Source: Bedellia somnulentella (taxonomy: Eukaryota; Arthropoda; Insecta; Lepidoptera; Bedelliidae). From it: a stretch of 64,000 nt of DNA. The notes under the pieces were generated by a model. The model had not been told where the DNA came from. It searched no databases and saw only the letters and a program-made list of their open reading frames with translations. The position numbers and the translations under genes are program-made. The stretch spans positions 21,064,875-21,128,874 of the forward strand of contig OY755170.1 of assembly GCA_963576735.1 (NCBI GenBank). Direction: 5' to 3'. This document shows positions 24,101 through 30,700 of the stretch, piece by piece; within the stretch, counting starts at the first letter, position 1, and every line of letters begins with the position of its first letter.

Positions 24101-26029
24101 TGTTCACCGGATGCGCTTGGGGCAATGCTGGTAATTCCAAACATTCATATGTAATACTTAGCAATGAATTAAATCACGACAAATACGCGGTGTGGACTTT
24201 TATGCGCCAATTAATTCAAGACCTGAAGCAAAAGTATCCAGTGTTGAAGAAAGTGACCGTTTTTTCGGATGGATGCGCTGCGCAATTCAAGAATAGATAC
24301 ACATTGCTCAACCTTTGCTACAGTGAGTCTGACTGGGGTATAGAAGTGGAATGGTGTTTTTTTGCGTCCAGTCATGGAAAAGGGGCTGTCGACGGAATTG
24401 GTGCAACAGCCAAAAGGCTATTGTGGTCAGCCATCATGACCAGGCGTGCAGCTATTTTTCACAGCTACGACTGCTATTCTTACCTCAAGTCGAAAAACAT
24501 TAGCGGTATTGACTTATTTTTCGTAGCTTGTGCGGACATCGAAGGGACATCTAGATACCAACCTGCTGCTAGTATAACTGAGTTTTGGAGGTGGGATACC
24601 TATACTACTTTAATATAACTTAATAAAGGTATAAAAAAATATGAATTTTTGTTTATTTCTTACTTGTCCCGACCGTCACATATGTCTGTCCCGACCGTCA
24701 CATTCTTCTAATGAGAAAAACTTGGGAAATGTAATTTAATATCATACCGGATCTTTGCTAAATGAAAGTTTAAACCTTTAATTATACCCATTTAAATGTT
24801 TGTACTAATATCATTGATAGTTTTTTACAAACTTTAAAAAGTAGCTGCACATCTGGAGTGGACTAGAAAGTAAGAGTCCCGACCGTCACAATTTTTAATG
24901 CGGTTTTTTTCATTGAAATTGAGTCATTTTAGCATGTGAAATTCTAGTAGATTTAGCTTTAAATATTCAATTTTATATCGATGTTCTATTATATTATAAC
25001 TATTAATAAAACTACGCATTTATGGTTATTTACTTACGAAAGAATGTAAAAATGTCCCGACCGTCACCATGGAATTCCCCCAATGTATATACTTTGATTT
25101 CATACATACATACACTCATGGCCATAAATCCCAAAAAGGGGTAGCCAGAGCTTAAGAGCTACAAAGTTCTCAGCCACATTTGGAAGTTGATAGTTTTGGA
25201 AGTGATGGCTCTCCAACCACATCGCCTAAAAAGCCCCAAACCCTTAGTAGCCTCTCACGACATCCGGTGGGTAGAAAGAGGTAGTGACATATTTATAACA
25301 AGGAAAGCTGAGCATCAGAATTCCACAGATCGATAGGCAACCTATTAATATTCCAATTAAGCTATCGATTTTATGTGCGGTAACTTTTTAGCCTTCGAGT
25401 ATTATAAGAAAAAAACATAAGCTACAGGTTATTGCGAATAGTTTTGACGCTCTTATGATACCCAATCACATCGCACATATCACAAAAGCCCTACTTCCCT
25501 TAGTCACCACACATAGCAACGATTGGAAAAAAGCTAACCAGCTTTCTAAGTAACACAAGAAGACTATATTAATAAATATAACATAACATAACATATACTC
25601 ACGGCTATAAATCCCTAGAAGGGGTAGCCAGAGCTAAGGAATTAGAAATTCCTCAGCCACTTTTGGAAATGAGTGGGGAAAAGATGGTAAAGTAAAGATT
25701 GTTGGTGATGGGTCTCCAGCCGCATCGCCCAAAAATCCCTTAAAAGCCCCAATACCGTTAGTCGCCTCTTACGTACACCCATCGGTAGAAACGGGGTAGT
25801 GCTATTCTAAGCCGACACTACACGGCAATAAATATTAATAAATATGTCGTAATAAAAAAGGTTTTACCTGGTCGAAGGGACATTGTCGTCTATGTAAATG
25901 TTGTAGGCACTGTAGGCAAATAGTATGACCGCAGCTAAGACTGATAGGGCTCCTTGGGGGAGCTCCAAACTCTCGACAACAGACAGGACAGTTCAAATAA
26001 TCTGTCCATTGTGGAGCCTGAATCGGCAT
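5971..26029 (-). CDS. RC3H (roquin): Roquin (RC3H) RNA-binding E3 ligase gene, eight N-terminal coding exons
   Basis: Roquin proteins bind stem-loops in mRNA 3' UTRs through the ROQ domain and promote deadenylation and decay in P-bodies and stress granules. The RING end is ubiquitin-ligase-like (family knowledge). Eight exons on the minus strand (25868-26029, 17587-17779, 16888-17051, 15651-15788, 14680-14787, 13620-13953, 11837-11992, 5971-6109) join in phase to give 464 residues plus two bases. Visible are the RING finger (C14, C17, C33, H35, C38, C41, C50, D53), the ROQ core with [36 protein letters not shown]-type and [16 protein letters not shown] blocks, and a CCCH zinc finger (C439, C448, C454, H458). 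The start is the ATG just after a TTTCCAG acceptor, matching the family N-terminus MPxQAPQWTD. The proline-rich C-terminal half is not found here and should lie further left. Introns are heavily colonised by transposons, yet every exon is intact. Confidence 0.95.
6497..6600 (-). mobile_element. S3 tRNA-like retroposon copy
   Basis: Reading the minus strand gives a tRNA-like head with GGGGGCGTATACCCGAGGTC, a B-box-like GGTTCGAGTCC and GTGTCGAAAATG. A second copy in opposite orientation starts about 70 bp to the right, so the pair forms an inverted repeat. Confidence 0.65.
6668..6771 (+). mobile_element. S3 retroposon copy, cut by the LTR element
   Basis: It contains CAGTTGGCAGAGC (A-box-like), GTATACCCGAGGTC and GGTTCGAGTC, then GTGTCGAAAATTTTTG. 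Its tail GCTTAATTG is interrupted at 6771 and resumes at 9438 as ATTGATTAG. The uninterrupted tail is preserved in the sibling copy at 27117-27130. Confidence 0.75.
6772..6897 (-). repeat. 3' LTR of the three-LTR element
   Basis: 126 bp, starts TGTAGTGTAGTG and ends ACATTGCA on the minus strand, with an internal AATAAA. It is preceded by the purine tract GCAAAGGGGGAAGG. Confidence 0.88.
8945..9070 (-). repeat. Middle, diverged LTR
   Basis: 126 bp, the same termini and layout as the outer LTRs but with many substitutions. It is followed by its own TGGCGACC primer-binding site at 8937-8944 and preceded by its own purine tract at 9071-9085. Confidence 0.85.
9312..9437 (-). repeat. 5' LTR of the three-LTR element
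   Basis: 126 bp and identical to the 6772-6897 LTR except for one base (GACGTG against GGCGTG). The adjoining TGGCGACC at 9304-9311 pairs with a tRNA 3' end of the form GGTCGCCA. Confidence 0.88.
9848..10167 (-). mobile_element. S2 retroposon copy
   Basis: Full-length S2 on the minus strand: a decayed tRNA-like head at about 10167-10095 (GAGCTATCACG on the plus strand is the A-box region), a body with ACTTTAGAAAAGACA, CACGTGATAG and GCAAAACGTGGGTACTC, and the end CGAATATCTCC...GAACGTTTGAG. Confidence 0.75.
10197..11803. mobile_element. Nested inverted-repeat (palindromic) element in a Roquin intron
   Basis: Outer arms of about 47 bp at 10197-10244 and 11757-11803 (core TTGATTTTCGGATATTTTA) are inverted with a few mismatches. 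Inside is a longer foldback: 10365-10525 is inverted to 10720-10893, both with AAACACGCTTTTATAAG and GGCTGAAGTGT. Between 11110 and 11640 are degenerate direct repeats of AAGTTCCAGTTCA...CTTCCGGCTCCATCATCAG. The right outer arm ends only about 30 bp from Roquin exon 7. No transposase is encoded. Confidence 0.7.
10954..11106 (+). repeat. LINE/SINE 3' fragment with CCCAGCAGTGGGACG
   Basis: GAGATCCGTGCCCAGCAGTG followed by GGACGTTATGGG matches the well-known 3' end of lepidopteran non-LTR elements (recognised from family knowledge). Confidence 0.5.
11837..11992 (-). CDS. RC3H (roquin): Roquin coding exon 7
   Basis: The acceptor is TGTCCCCAG and the donor GTATGT. It encodes [20 protein letters not shown] and the following linker, the region between ROQ/HEPN and the CCCH finger. 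It enters in phase 1 from exon 6 (GAC codon split) and leaves in phase 1. Confidence 0.93.
12029..12274 (+). mobile_element. S1 retroposon copy
   Basis: Near full-length: TGCCGTGTAGTGTCGGCTTA at the left, GGGCGATGTGGTTGGAGACC in the middle and GTATATGTATGTATGTATGT as tail. Confidence 0.85.
12292..12445. mobile_element. Small palindromic MITE-like element
   Basis: 25-bp inverted ends (AATACACACTAAGCCCGCCG at left) pair with GCCCGGCGGGCGCAGTGTGT at right with two mismatches. A second internal inverted pair is ACTTATGTA / TACATAAGT. GCTTAA occurs on both flanks. It lies in the intron between Roquin exons 6 and 7. Confidence 0.55.
12446..13619. other. Intron sequence, nothing recognised
   Basis: AT-rich Roquin intron without recognisable repeats or conserved segments. 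Confidence 0.4.
13620..13953 (-). CDS. RC3H (roquin): Roquin coding exon 6: ROQ domain core
   Basis: This is the longest coding exon here: 111 codons plus one base, acceptor TTTGCAG, donor GTAAGG. It encodes [59 protein letters not shown] and [11 protein letters not shown], all near-identical to the vertebrate ROQ domain that reads the mRNA stem-loop. Confidence 0.96.
13954..14679. other. Intron with a LINE scrap
   Basis: Mostly featureless. At 14565-14650 a segment (GACGCCGGCCTTTTTAGCAC) repeats at 18650-18720 and, read on the minus strand, resembles the GRP-R-..LDQIE..LKKAGV end of a LINE ORF. Confidence 0.4.
14680..14787 (-). CDS. RC3H (roquin): Roquin coding exon 5
   Basis: 36 codons in phase 0 at both ends, acceptor TTTTCAG, donor GTAATT. 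It encodes [20 protein letters not shown] and [16 protein letters not shown], exactly the segment needed between exons 4 and 6. The short overlapping plus-strand open frames here are shadows. Confidence 0.95.
14893..15512 (+). repeat. Dispersed lepidopteran repeat, GGTTCCGTA...CTTGGCCGG
   Basis: It runs from AGGGTTCCGTAGCCAAATGG to CCGACTCGCACTTGGCCGG and contains a CTGT/CCGT microsatellite and a C9 run. It has no coding frame. I recognise this as a repeat common in moth and butterfly genomes but cannot assign it to a class. ACGGAACCC near 15468 is the inverse of its start. Confidence 0.65.
15541..15605 (-). mobile_element. S3 retroposon copy (head only)
   Basis: Minus strand: GGGGGCGTATACCCGAGGTC, GCGGGTTCGAACCCCGC and a GTCGAAATTTTTC end. 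The A-box half is missing. Confidence 0.7.
15651..15788 (-). CDS. RC3H (roquin): Roquin coding exon 4
   Basis: 46 codons, phase 0 at both ends, acceptor ATTGCAG, donor GTAAGG. It encodes [20 protein letters not shown] and [15 protein letters not shown], conserved with vertebrate Roquin. Confidence 0.96.
15972..16045 (-). mobile_element. S4 retroposon copy
   Basis: CATACATACATA tail complement, then TCTCACGCCGTTAGTTCCCA and TTGGGGTAGGCAGAGACTAT. Related copies are near 19826, 35476, 40003 and 63183. Confidence 0.65.
16370..16618 (+). mobile_element. Helitron-like 3' fragment
   Basis: It contains GAACAGATTTGGCTGAAAAT and CAGGAAAAGGACATAG, typical of lepidopteran Helitron interiors, and ends CCGTGCGAAGCCGGGACGGA followed by CCACTA, close to the CTAG terminus of the full copies. 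Confidence 0.55.
16619..16832 (-). mobile_element. S1 retroposon copy
   Basis: The tail CATACATACATACGG abuts the Helitron end. The rest reads GGGGTAGCCAGACCTAGG to GCCGATACTACCCAGC. A block is missing near the middle. Confidence 0.75.
16888..17051 (-). CDS. RC3H (roquin): Roquin coding exon 3
   Basis: Two bases plus 54 codons, acceptor TTTTCAG, donor GTTTGT (a weaker donor than its neighbours). It encodes [20 protein letters not shown] and [18 protein letters not shown], diagnostic of Roquin. Confidence 0.96.
17096..17432 (-). mobile_element. S2 retroposon copy
   Basis: Minus-strand copy with CACGTGTCATTTTAACC, CACATGACTAAGTTCAGC and a degraded tRNA-like head near 17370-17430 (ATTGAGCTATCACG). 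Confidence 0.75.
17587..17779 (-). CDS. RC3H (roquin): Roquin coding exon 2
   Basis: 64 codons plus one base, acceptor TCTTGCAG, donor GTGAGT. It encodes [20 protein letters not shown] and [13 protein letters not shown], the linker and first HEPN helix between RING and ROQ. It follows exon 1 (CPFDQ) in phase 0 across an 8.1-kb intron. Confidence 0.94.
17860..18532 (+). pseudogene. Dead Tc1/mariner-type transposase
   Basis: Conceptual fragments in several frames match IS630-Tc1-mariner transposases: a TDE block near 17981, then [20 protein letters not shown] and [13 protein letters not shown] near 18260-18385, ending with [17 protein letters not shown] and YSGNRFE followed by TAA at 18530. 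In-frame stops and frameshifts make it non-functional. No terminal inverted repeats were recognised. It lies in Roquin intron 1. Confidence 0.8.
18630..18760 (-). pseudogene. LINE ORF 3' scrap
   Basis: On the minus strand [20 protein letters not shown] can be read, resembling the C-terminal end of a non-LTR retrotransposon ORF. The same motif in decayed form recurs near 14600, 19265 and 19950. Confidence 0.5.
18761..19817. other. Intron sequence, nothing firm
   Basis: Part of Roquin intron 1. A slightly GC-richer stretch at 19610-19710 has an open minus frame ([20 protein letters not shown]) with no recognised homologue; I do not call it a gene. Confidence 0.35.
19818..19870 (-). mobile_element. 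S4 retroposon fragment
   Basis: CATACACATACTTATG followed by TTGTTAGTTCCCATTGGGAT. Confidence 0.5.
20028..20290 (+). mobile_element. S2 retroposon copy, head missing
   Basis: The body contains TTGTTAACGGTGAGGG, CATGTGACAGTGTATTCGTA, GCAAAACGTGGGTACC and GGCGTGAACGTTTATG with a TTATG tail. An ACTAGATGGCGCTGCC insertion is private to this copy. Confidence 0.75.
20291..20470 (+). repeat. Dispersed repeat shared with 40585-40710
   Basis: GACACTTTTTAATTG, ATTCCATAGGCAAAGTTGTT and AGTTTGATGTC... are shared with the tract starting at 40585. The family is unknown. Confidence 0.5.
20872..21118 (-). mobile_element. S1 retroposon copy
   Basis: Tail ACATACATACTGACGGCC, body AAAAAGGGTAGCCAGAG to GACCCGGCACTATAAGGCAA. 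A diverged subfamily. Confidence 0.75.
21119..22201. other. Intron sequence with one LINE 3' scrap
   Basis: GGAGATCTTTGGGGGAGGTC at 21828-21850 resembles the 3' end of lepidopteran non-LTR elements. The rest shows nothing. Confidence 0.4.
22202..22207. repeat. Left target-site duplication CCAATG
   Basis: The same six bases follow the element at 25080-25085. Confidence 0.75.
22518..22923 (+). other. Probable leader intron of the transposase gene
   Basis: ACG|GTAAGT at 22518 and GTTTTTTAG at 22916-22923, directly before the ATG, form a plausible intron. Four of the eight 14-bp repeats lie inside it (22566, 22735, 22750, 22765). The pyrimidine tract is short, so splicing is inferred. Confidence 0.5.
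22566..22778 (+). repeat. Left cluster of four GTCCCGACCGTCAC repeats
   Basis: Exact copies at 22566-22579 and 22735-22748. One-mismatch (GTCCCAACCGTCAC, 22750-22763) and two-mismatch (GTCCTAACCGTCAC, 22765-22778) copies follow head to tail at 15-bp spacing. Confidence 0.95.
22924..24618 (+). CDS. Transposase-like protein, 564 aa
   Basis: A DDE-type nuclease for cut-and-paste transposition is inferred. Residues 1-60 are a highly charged, probably coiled-coil basic region ([15 protein letters not shown]). Residues around 235-290 hold Cys/His-rich blocks ([20 protein letters not shown]) that could bind zinc. The likely catalytic half has VDFAENF (D368), [14 protein letters not shown] (D449) and [17 protein letters not shown] (H484, D490). 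I know this block pattern from uncharacterised transposase-like proteins of arthropods, cnidarians and fish, not from hAT, piggyBac, Tc1 or P. The first ATG follows a TTTTTAG acceptor and is the start of the longest frame. No stop or frameshift interrupts it. The exact triad and superfamily remain unproven. Confidence 0.85.
   Translation: MPMDAAERKRLSRARQREDPDKKNLLLEKEEERSRKRRLEAKNNQDQETKSRSREKERLRKQIYRNKLKAAKTVVEVDESASSPMGSYKAKTTLKKALNKVMGAMPESPTKKQAVVRQLAKNIFPSLSLEVQCGKEPKSHANKISKEDEEVVRNFYELDEISRAAPGRKDTISVRDKSTKKKIHVAKRHMTMSVAEAYQLFTKDYPSIKVGKSKFFEFRPIHVKTMNDMPHNVCVCPQHANFDFMLETLKKYIVGLPSTTADLLNAMTCDTSSEKCMLKDDCPDCFDVTDILPVNLFTDIEVVWKKWEKSESQYTPVSRQGSLDELIQEMMNQTPSFKRHVFVKRQQSNHFECKKKNSTASKFVLQVDFAENFSILCQDEIQSAHWSHPQATMFTGCAWGNAGNSKHSYVILSNELNHDKYAVWTFMRQLIQDLKQKYPVLKKVTVFSDGCAAQFKNRYTLLNLCYSESDWGIEVEWCFFASSHGKGAVDGIGATAKRLLWSAIMTRRAAIFHSYDCYSYLKSKNISGIDLFFVACADIEGTSRYQPAASITEFWRWDTYTTLI
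24666..25067 (+). repeat. Right cluster of four GTCCCGACCGTCAC repeats
   Basis: Exact copies at 24666-24679, 24688-24701, 24876-24889 and 25054-25067, all in the same direction as the left cluster. The last lies within the right terminal region. Probable transposase-binding sites (inference). Confidence 0.95.
25104..25300 (-). mobile_element. S1 retroposon copy, incomplete
   Basis: Tail CATACATACATACACTCATG, body GGGGTAGCCAGAGC to GGTAGTGACAT. The outermost 5' part is missing. Confidence 0.7.
25579..25829 (-). mobile_element. S1 retroposon copy
   Basis: Near full-length, ending AAGCCGACACTACACGGCAA. The tail is a variant ACATAACATAACATATA. It ends about 40 bp from Roquin exon 1. Confidence 0.85.
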
Positions 26030-26030
26030 T
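25868..26030 (-). CDS. RC3H (roquin): Roquin coding exon 1: RING finger
   Basis: Acceptor TTTCCAG, one untranslated base, ATG at 26029, 54 codons, donor GTAAAA. It encodes the complete RING finger: CPVC at 14-17, CGHTIC at 33-38, then C41, C50 and D53 as in Roquin's unusual aspartate-ending RING. The upstream acceptor shows that a separate 5' UTR exon exists further right. Confidence 0.96.
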
Positions 26031-26349
26031 CTGGAAACAAAAGTAGATAATAAACCTTATGCTTACACTAGTTTTTTTACTGAGATGTTTACAAACACGA
26101 GAAGGGGATCCTACTCAGCGTTTTTAAAGTACCAACGTATCACGTATCATGTAATTAATATCATAACATGAAAATAAAATAACAACCTTATCAAAACATC
26201 TTTGTAGCTTCGACGTGAAGAGTCAAATAACTCATGCATTTTCCAATTAATAACGGTATTACACATCACAAATCTATTGAATATATAAATAAAGGTCTAT
26301 TTTACTAAACATAGTTTTTTGAGCAAAATTACTATATTTTTACACTCAC

Positions 26350-26465
26350 GGACCAGGACAACGAGGTGCACTGACGCGCGGTTGGAAAGTCAATGAAGAT
26401 AAATTATGTGCTAAAGCAAATCATAGTCGGCGTAGCATTCAGCTCGTGGCTAGGTTCGGGTGTTG
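26350..26465 (-). other. Possible Roquin 5' UTR exon or decayed tRNA-type SINE
   Basis: On the minus strand a CpG-richer tract ends CTGGTCC followed by a perfect GTGAGT donor at 26344-26349, fitting the needed non-coding exon. However GGTTCATTTCC near 26470 and TAGCATTCAGCTCGTGG resemble Pol III boxes, so it may be a SINE. Confidence 0.3.
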
Positions 26466-26789
26466 AGGGTTCATTTCCGCTGAGAATTAATTATCATATA
26501 ATAGATAAGTTTGCTGATTTTTCAATCTTAGACGATAAATAAGTACTGCTAATAAATATATATTTTTTACATTTACGTAAGACGATTCTGCATGCATGTG
26601 GATGTGGGAGCTCTTTGTGTGACTAAAAACATTTTGAAAAAGTTTCGTGTTTTTGGTAGGACGATATTTCTACTTTTAGCATAATATTTTCCAAGACTAA
26701 AATGCTGAAAATAGTTGATGTTCCGTCCGATAGAAGAGAATTAATTTTATTCTGAAGTCACAATATTACGATATATTCGACTCAAGTCA

Positions 26790-27045
26790 AACGTTAATGC
26801 CATGTATCCCCGAATAGTTGACAGAGATACTTATACTTCTGAACATCACATGATATTCATGTAACTCGGTGTTCAGAGTACCCGCGTTTTTTTGGGCAAT
26901 GCACTCACGTGAAAGAAGACAGGCCTATCGTCGTTTTTGTACGAATACACTAGAACATGACTAAGTACGACTAAGGCGGGCGGGTTACGTCACGATATTT
27001 TCCCTCGCCACTGTTAACATCCAAAATGAGTAAATGTAAGGTCAG
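26790..27045 (-). mobile_element. S2 retroposon copy, head missing
   Basis: Minus-strand copy with CACGTGAAAG, CGTTTTTGTACGAATACAC and CTGTTAACATCC. It abuts an S3 copy. Confidence 0.7.
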
Positions 27046-27049
27046 CATT

Positions 27050-27135
27050 ATATACGACGGGGGCGTATACACGAGGTCGTAGGTTCGAGTCCTGTTGGTG
27101 TCGAAAATTTTTGTTTGCTTAATTGATTAGTAATA
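27050..27135 (+). mobile_element. S3 retroposon copy with intact tail
   Basis: GACGGGGGCGTATACACGAG, GGTTCGAGTCC and GTGTCGAAAATTTTTG, then GCTTAATTGATTAG. This tail is the uninterrupted version of the target of the three-LTR element. Confidence 0.7.
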
Positions 27136-27154
27136 ATATGAATCATATGGTGGA

Positions 27155-28112
27155 CTAGTGGATCGTCCCAGCTTCGCACGGGTAGCGTTGTTTTTAAATA
27201 TCTGAGGTTTCTTTCTTTAATCACTGCTCAAGCATTGTGAAATTCAGCGCAATGTTTTCAATTTATTAAATTTATAGCACTCCCTAAACAGTGTAGTTTG
27301 GTGATTTTGAATGCGCTTTAATGAACGGTTCAGTATTTCCGTTTAATAGCAAATTTTGGAATAAAACGCTATGAAGTATTTATAACAATCTAAAAAATAA
27401 ATCATTACGTGTTGTAGGATGCAACTACTGGCGCCATCTAGTATGTTATATGTAAATTAGTAACGATTCGGTTTTGGTCACGGGCGCGATGGCTTATTTT
27501 ATGTATAATTTCGGTGTTTCTCTACTGATTTCTATGATTCTTTTTTTATTGAATATGTAATAATGTTACCTTTTTTAAATAAGGGATGAGTGAGAGGTTT
27601 ACAAACGTAAGAGTACACAAATATAATCAGAATGTTCCGAACTGCTAAGCTATCAGGAATTACACGTGTTATTGTGAGTCAACCGTAAAAGATAGACATA
27701 AACGGTAACGGATTTTTTTTTAGATAATTTTATGCAATTTTTTTCCGTCATACATGATTTCTATGTAAGTTTAACCATTAAGGCTGCACACGCGACGGAA
27801 GCTTAAAAAATGTAGTAACCTTCTCCCGTTTTCCCAAAACTTCCCAAAATTCCCCTTTACTACTCTGCTGGAAAGTATGCAAAAACCTGCCCAGGAGTAT
27901 GGAGAATAATTGTACCAAGTTTCGTTAAAATCCGTCGAGTAGTTTTTGTTTCCATAAGGAACATACAAACCGACAGACAGACAGACAGACAAAAATTTTA
28001 CTGATTGCATTTTTGGCATCAGTATCGATCCCTAATCACCACCTGATAGTTATTTTGAAAATATATTTCATGTACAGAATTGACCTCCCTACAGATTTAT
28101 TATAAGTATAGA
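27155..28112 (-). mobile_element. Non-autonomous Helitron-like element, 958 bp
   Basis: On the minus strand it starts TCTATACTTATAATAAAT and ends GCGAAGCTGGGACGATCCAC followed by TAG, inserted between A and T without a target duplication, as Helitrons do. It contains a (CTGT)n run and a CTAGATGGCGCCAGTAG segment. The copy at 47549-48503 is nearly the same length and very similar. No Rep/helicase gene is present. Confidence 0.8.
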
Positions 28113-28123
28113 TATAGATATAC

Positions 28124-28359
28124 AAGCCGTGAAATCCCGGCTTACAAATTCACTACACCTTTCTACCCACGGGTGACTAAGGGTATGGAGTTTTTTTAAG
28201 TCGTATTTTGGCGATGCGGTTGGAGAGCCATCACCAAAAAAAACTTTATTTAAACTGTCCCCTATCAACTTACAAATGTGTCGGAAGAGTTTGTAAATCT
28301 AAAGCTCTGACTACCCCTTTTTGGGATTAATGGACGTGAGTATATGTATGTATGTATGT
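28124..28359 (+). mobile_element. S1 retroposon copy
   Basis: CCGTGAAATCCCGGCTTAC at the left is a diverged start; GTATATGTATGTATGTATGT is the tail. Confidence 0.75.
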
Positions 28360-28740
28360 CATTTCCAGTTTTAATTGAAAATTTAAAGGTGAGACATAAA
28401 TAGGTGAATGAAATGAAGTGAACACTTTAGGAACATATTTAACACAATTGCGCAAACAGACTTAGCATTTTTCACACCAATATAATGCACATCATATAAT
28501 CTAATTATTTTTTAATTGAGAATTTCATTATTAATTAATGTTTAATATTATGTAGTTGAATATGTTTAACAAATGCAATGTTTTTTTTGTCAAAATCTTA
28601 TAAATGCATTTTGAGTTGCCAAATAAATATAATTATTGATCTATTTCTAAAAAAAAAGTTGCGTCAGTCTTACTATTTATAATTCACATATGGCTGAACT
28701 GATTTGGCTTAGTGGAGCTTAGAACTTAGGACATAAAAGA

Positions 28741-28998
28741 ACATACATACATACATACATATACTCACGGCTATAAATCCCTTAACGGGGTAGCCAGAGC
28801 TTTGGAATGATAAATTCCTAAGCCACTTTTGGAAGTTGATTGGGGAAAAGATGATAATAATAAACGTTTTTGGTGATGGGTCTCCAGCCGCATCGCCCAA
28901 AAATCACTTAAAAAGCCCCTATACCCTTAGTCGCCTCTTACGATCACCCACGGGTAGAAATGGGGTAGTGCTATTCTAAGCCGACACTACACGGCAAA
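28741..28998 (-). mobile_element. S1 retroposon copy
   Basis: Near full-length, (CATA)n at the left, AGCCGACACTACACGGCAAA at the right. Confidence 0.85.
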
Positions 28999-29301
28999 TA
29001 AAAGAACCTTAAAAAGAAAATCCAGATATGTATCATCACTCCCGTGCAGACCTAGAAGTCTACTCAATTTAATTACTTTAGTCAGTGAAACCAGTATTAC
29101 ACAGCAGGGACATATATATAACTGACTGAAATGCACATGCATATGTACACTATCAATAAATAATTATTTTGTCAAATTCTGTGGTATAATTTACATTAAC
29201 AATTGCTTATTCTTTTGTCAGAAGAATATTTTGTCTAAAGTGAGAAGGTATATAGTCATACTAAAAATTATGGTTGAAACTTTACTACAACCTCTAGTAT
29301 T

Positions 29302-29540
29302 CATACATACATATACTCACGGCTATATTTCCCTAGAAGGGGTAGCCAGAGCTAAGGAATTATAAATTCCTCAGCCACTTTTGGAAGTTGAGTGGGGAAA
29401 AGATGGTAAAAATAAAGGTGATGGGTCTCCAACTGCATCGCCCAAAAATCCAATCAAAAGCCCCAATACCCTTTGTCGCCTCTTACGTAACGCTTGGGTA
29501 GAAAGGGGTACCGACATTCTAAGCCGGCACTACACGGCAA
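29302..29540 (-). mobile_element. S1 retroposon copy
   Basis: Near full-length, (CATA)n at the left, AGCCGGCACTACACGGCAAT at the right. Confidence 0.85.
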
Positions 29541-29879
29541 TACCTATATACTTTTTTGATTATAGTCAGTCTCAGTTCTTTTTGACATATAGCTAAAAAA
29601 AGGTTGCGCGAGCGTAGCTGGGACAGGAATTGCTATTATTCTGAAATAGTTGACTAAAAATTTTTAAAATTGAACACGGTTTATTTTAAAAAATATTTAC
29701 AACCCTTGACCAGACAGTCTGAAAACCTTTTAGGTTTTTAGTAGACTGTCAGCTCGGCTTTTTATTTAAATACATATTTACGTATGCTTATATTCTACAG
29801 TACATTAAATAAATGTAAGAAAGACATGTGCATTTATACATCACAGGATTTAGAAAAATGTTTTTTTAATATAGATAAA

Positions 29880-30700
29880 ACCTAAATTTTATTTTTATTT
29901 TGCAGTTTCGTTACAATAGTTTTCGGTAGATTATTAAGCATATTTGGCATGATGTATCTCCATACTCTTTCTCCATACATATTATTACATTTAGGTTTTA
30001 AACACAGCGGCATGTATGGTATGACAGAGATCTTTAATTATCATTTCCTTTGTTTCTACTTAGATTGTTAATTTGTTTATGATATGCTGAAATAATATTA
30101 ATTTTTACTTCATCGAAAACATTTAATACTTTGCAGAATTCAAATAGCTCATCATAGTTGACTTTGTAATTATGTTTAGTTTTTAAAGGTACAATTAGTT
30201 TTAAAATTCTTGCTTGTAAATCATATATTTTGCACAGATATGTTTTGTATGTTCTACCATAACAAGAAAGGCCTTAATTAATTATTGAATCTGCTTGGTG
30301 TGCGGTCCCCAATTGAATTTATGGTCGATTATTATGCCCAAGTACACATGCTGATTTACCAATTCCAAATAATCACAAGCACACACACCAGCACTCCCGT
30401 GTAAACAGCTGTATTCATGGGCTTTAACTTTGGTGATATGATTTGTTTTCAAAAACGGAGAATGTATATGCAGAATTTTGGTTTTGTTATAATTTATGGC
30501 TTGTCCCATGTCATGTGACCACTTACACAGCTGATCAAAGTCGTGCTGTATCTGCTCTTGTTATACCGACCCGTATCTAAAAATATTACACATATCATTG
30601 ACATAGATGAGGTACTCTGTCGGATCAATATAATTATTGAACCTTGGACTGACAACATCTTATTTATTTTTTAAACTATTACAAGTATAACCTATTACAA
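29880..30700 (-). pseudogene. LINE reverse-transcriptase C-terminal half
   Basis: On the minus strand YLIYVNDM (30650-30600), FDQLCKWSHDMGQAINYNKT, YLGIIIDHKFNWGPHTKQ (30345-30285), YGRTYKTYLCKIYDLQARIL and ERVWRYIMPNMLNNLPK can be read with a stop and frame changes. This is the palm/thumb and C-terminal part of a CR1/Jockey-type ORF2. It is broken and 5'-truncated. Confidence 0.75.

Larger units (their letters stand above)
22208..25079 (+). mobile_element. Complete DNA transposon of unassigned superfamily
   Basis: The 2872-bp element has short imperfect inverted ends: GGGCATTCCAAGTAATGTGAC at the left; the right end reads inward GGGAATTCCATGGTGACGGT. CCAATG is duplicated on both sides. It holds a probable non-coding first exon, a spliceable leader intron, one uninterrupted ORF (22924-24618), an AATAAA 4 bp past the stop, and eight copies of GTCCCGACCGTCAC outside the ORF. 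It sits in Roquin intron 1 in the opposite orientation to Roquin. Intact coding capacity suggests a recent arrival. I cannot match its ends or six-base duplication to a named superfamily with confidence. Confidence 0.85.

Noticed and set aside
22920..24144. Minus-strand open frames under the transposase gene
   Set aside because: They are shadow frames of the 564-codon ORF.
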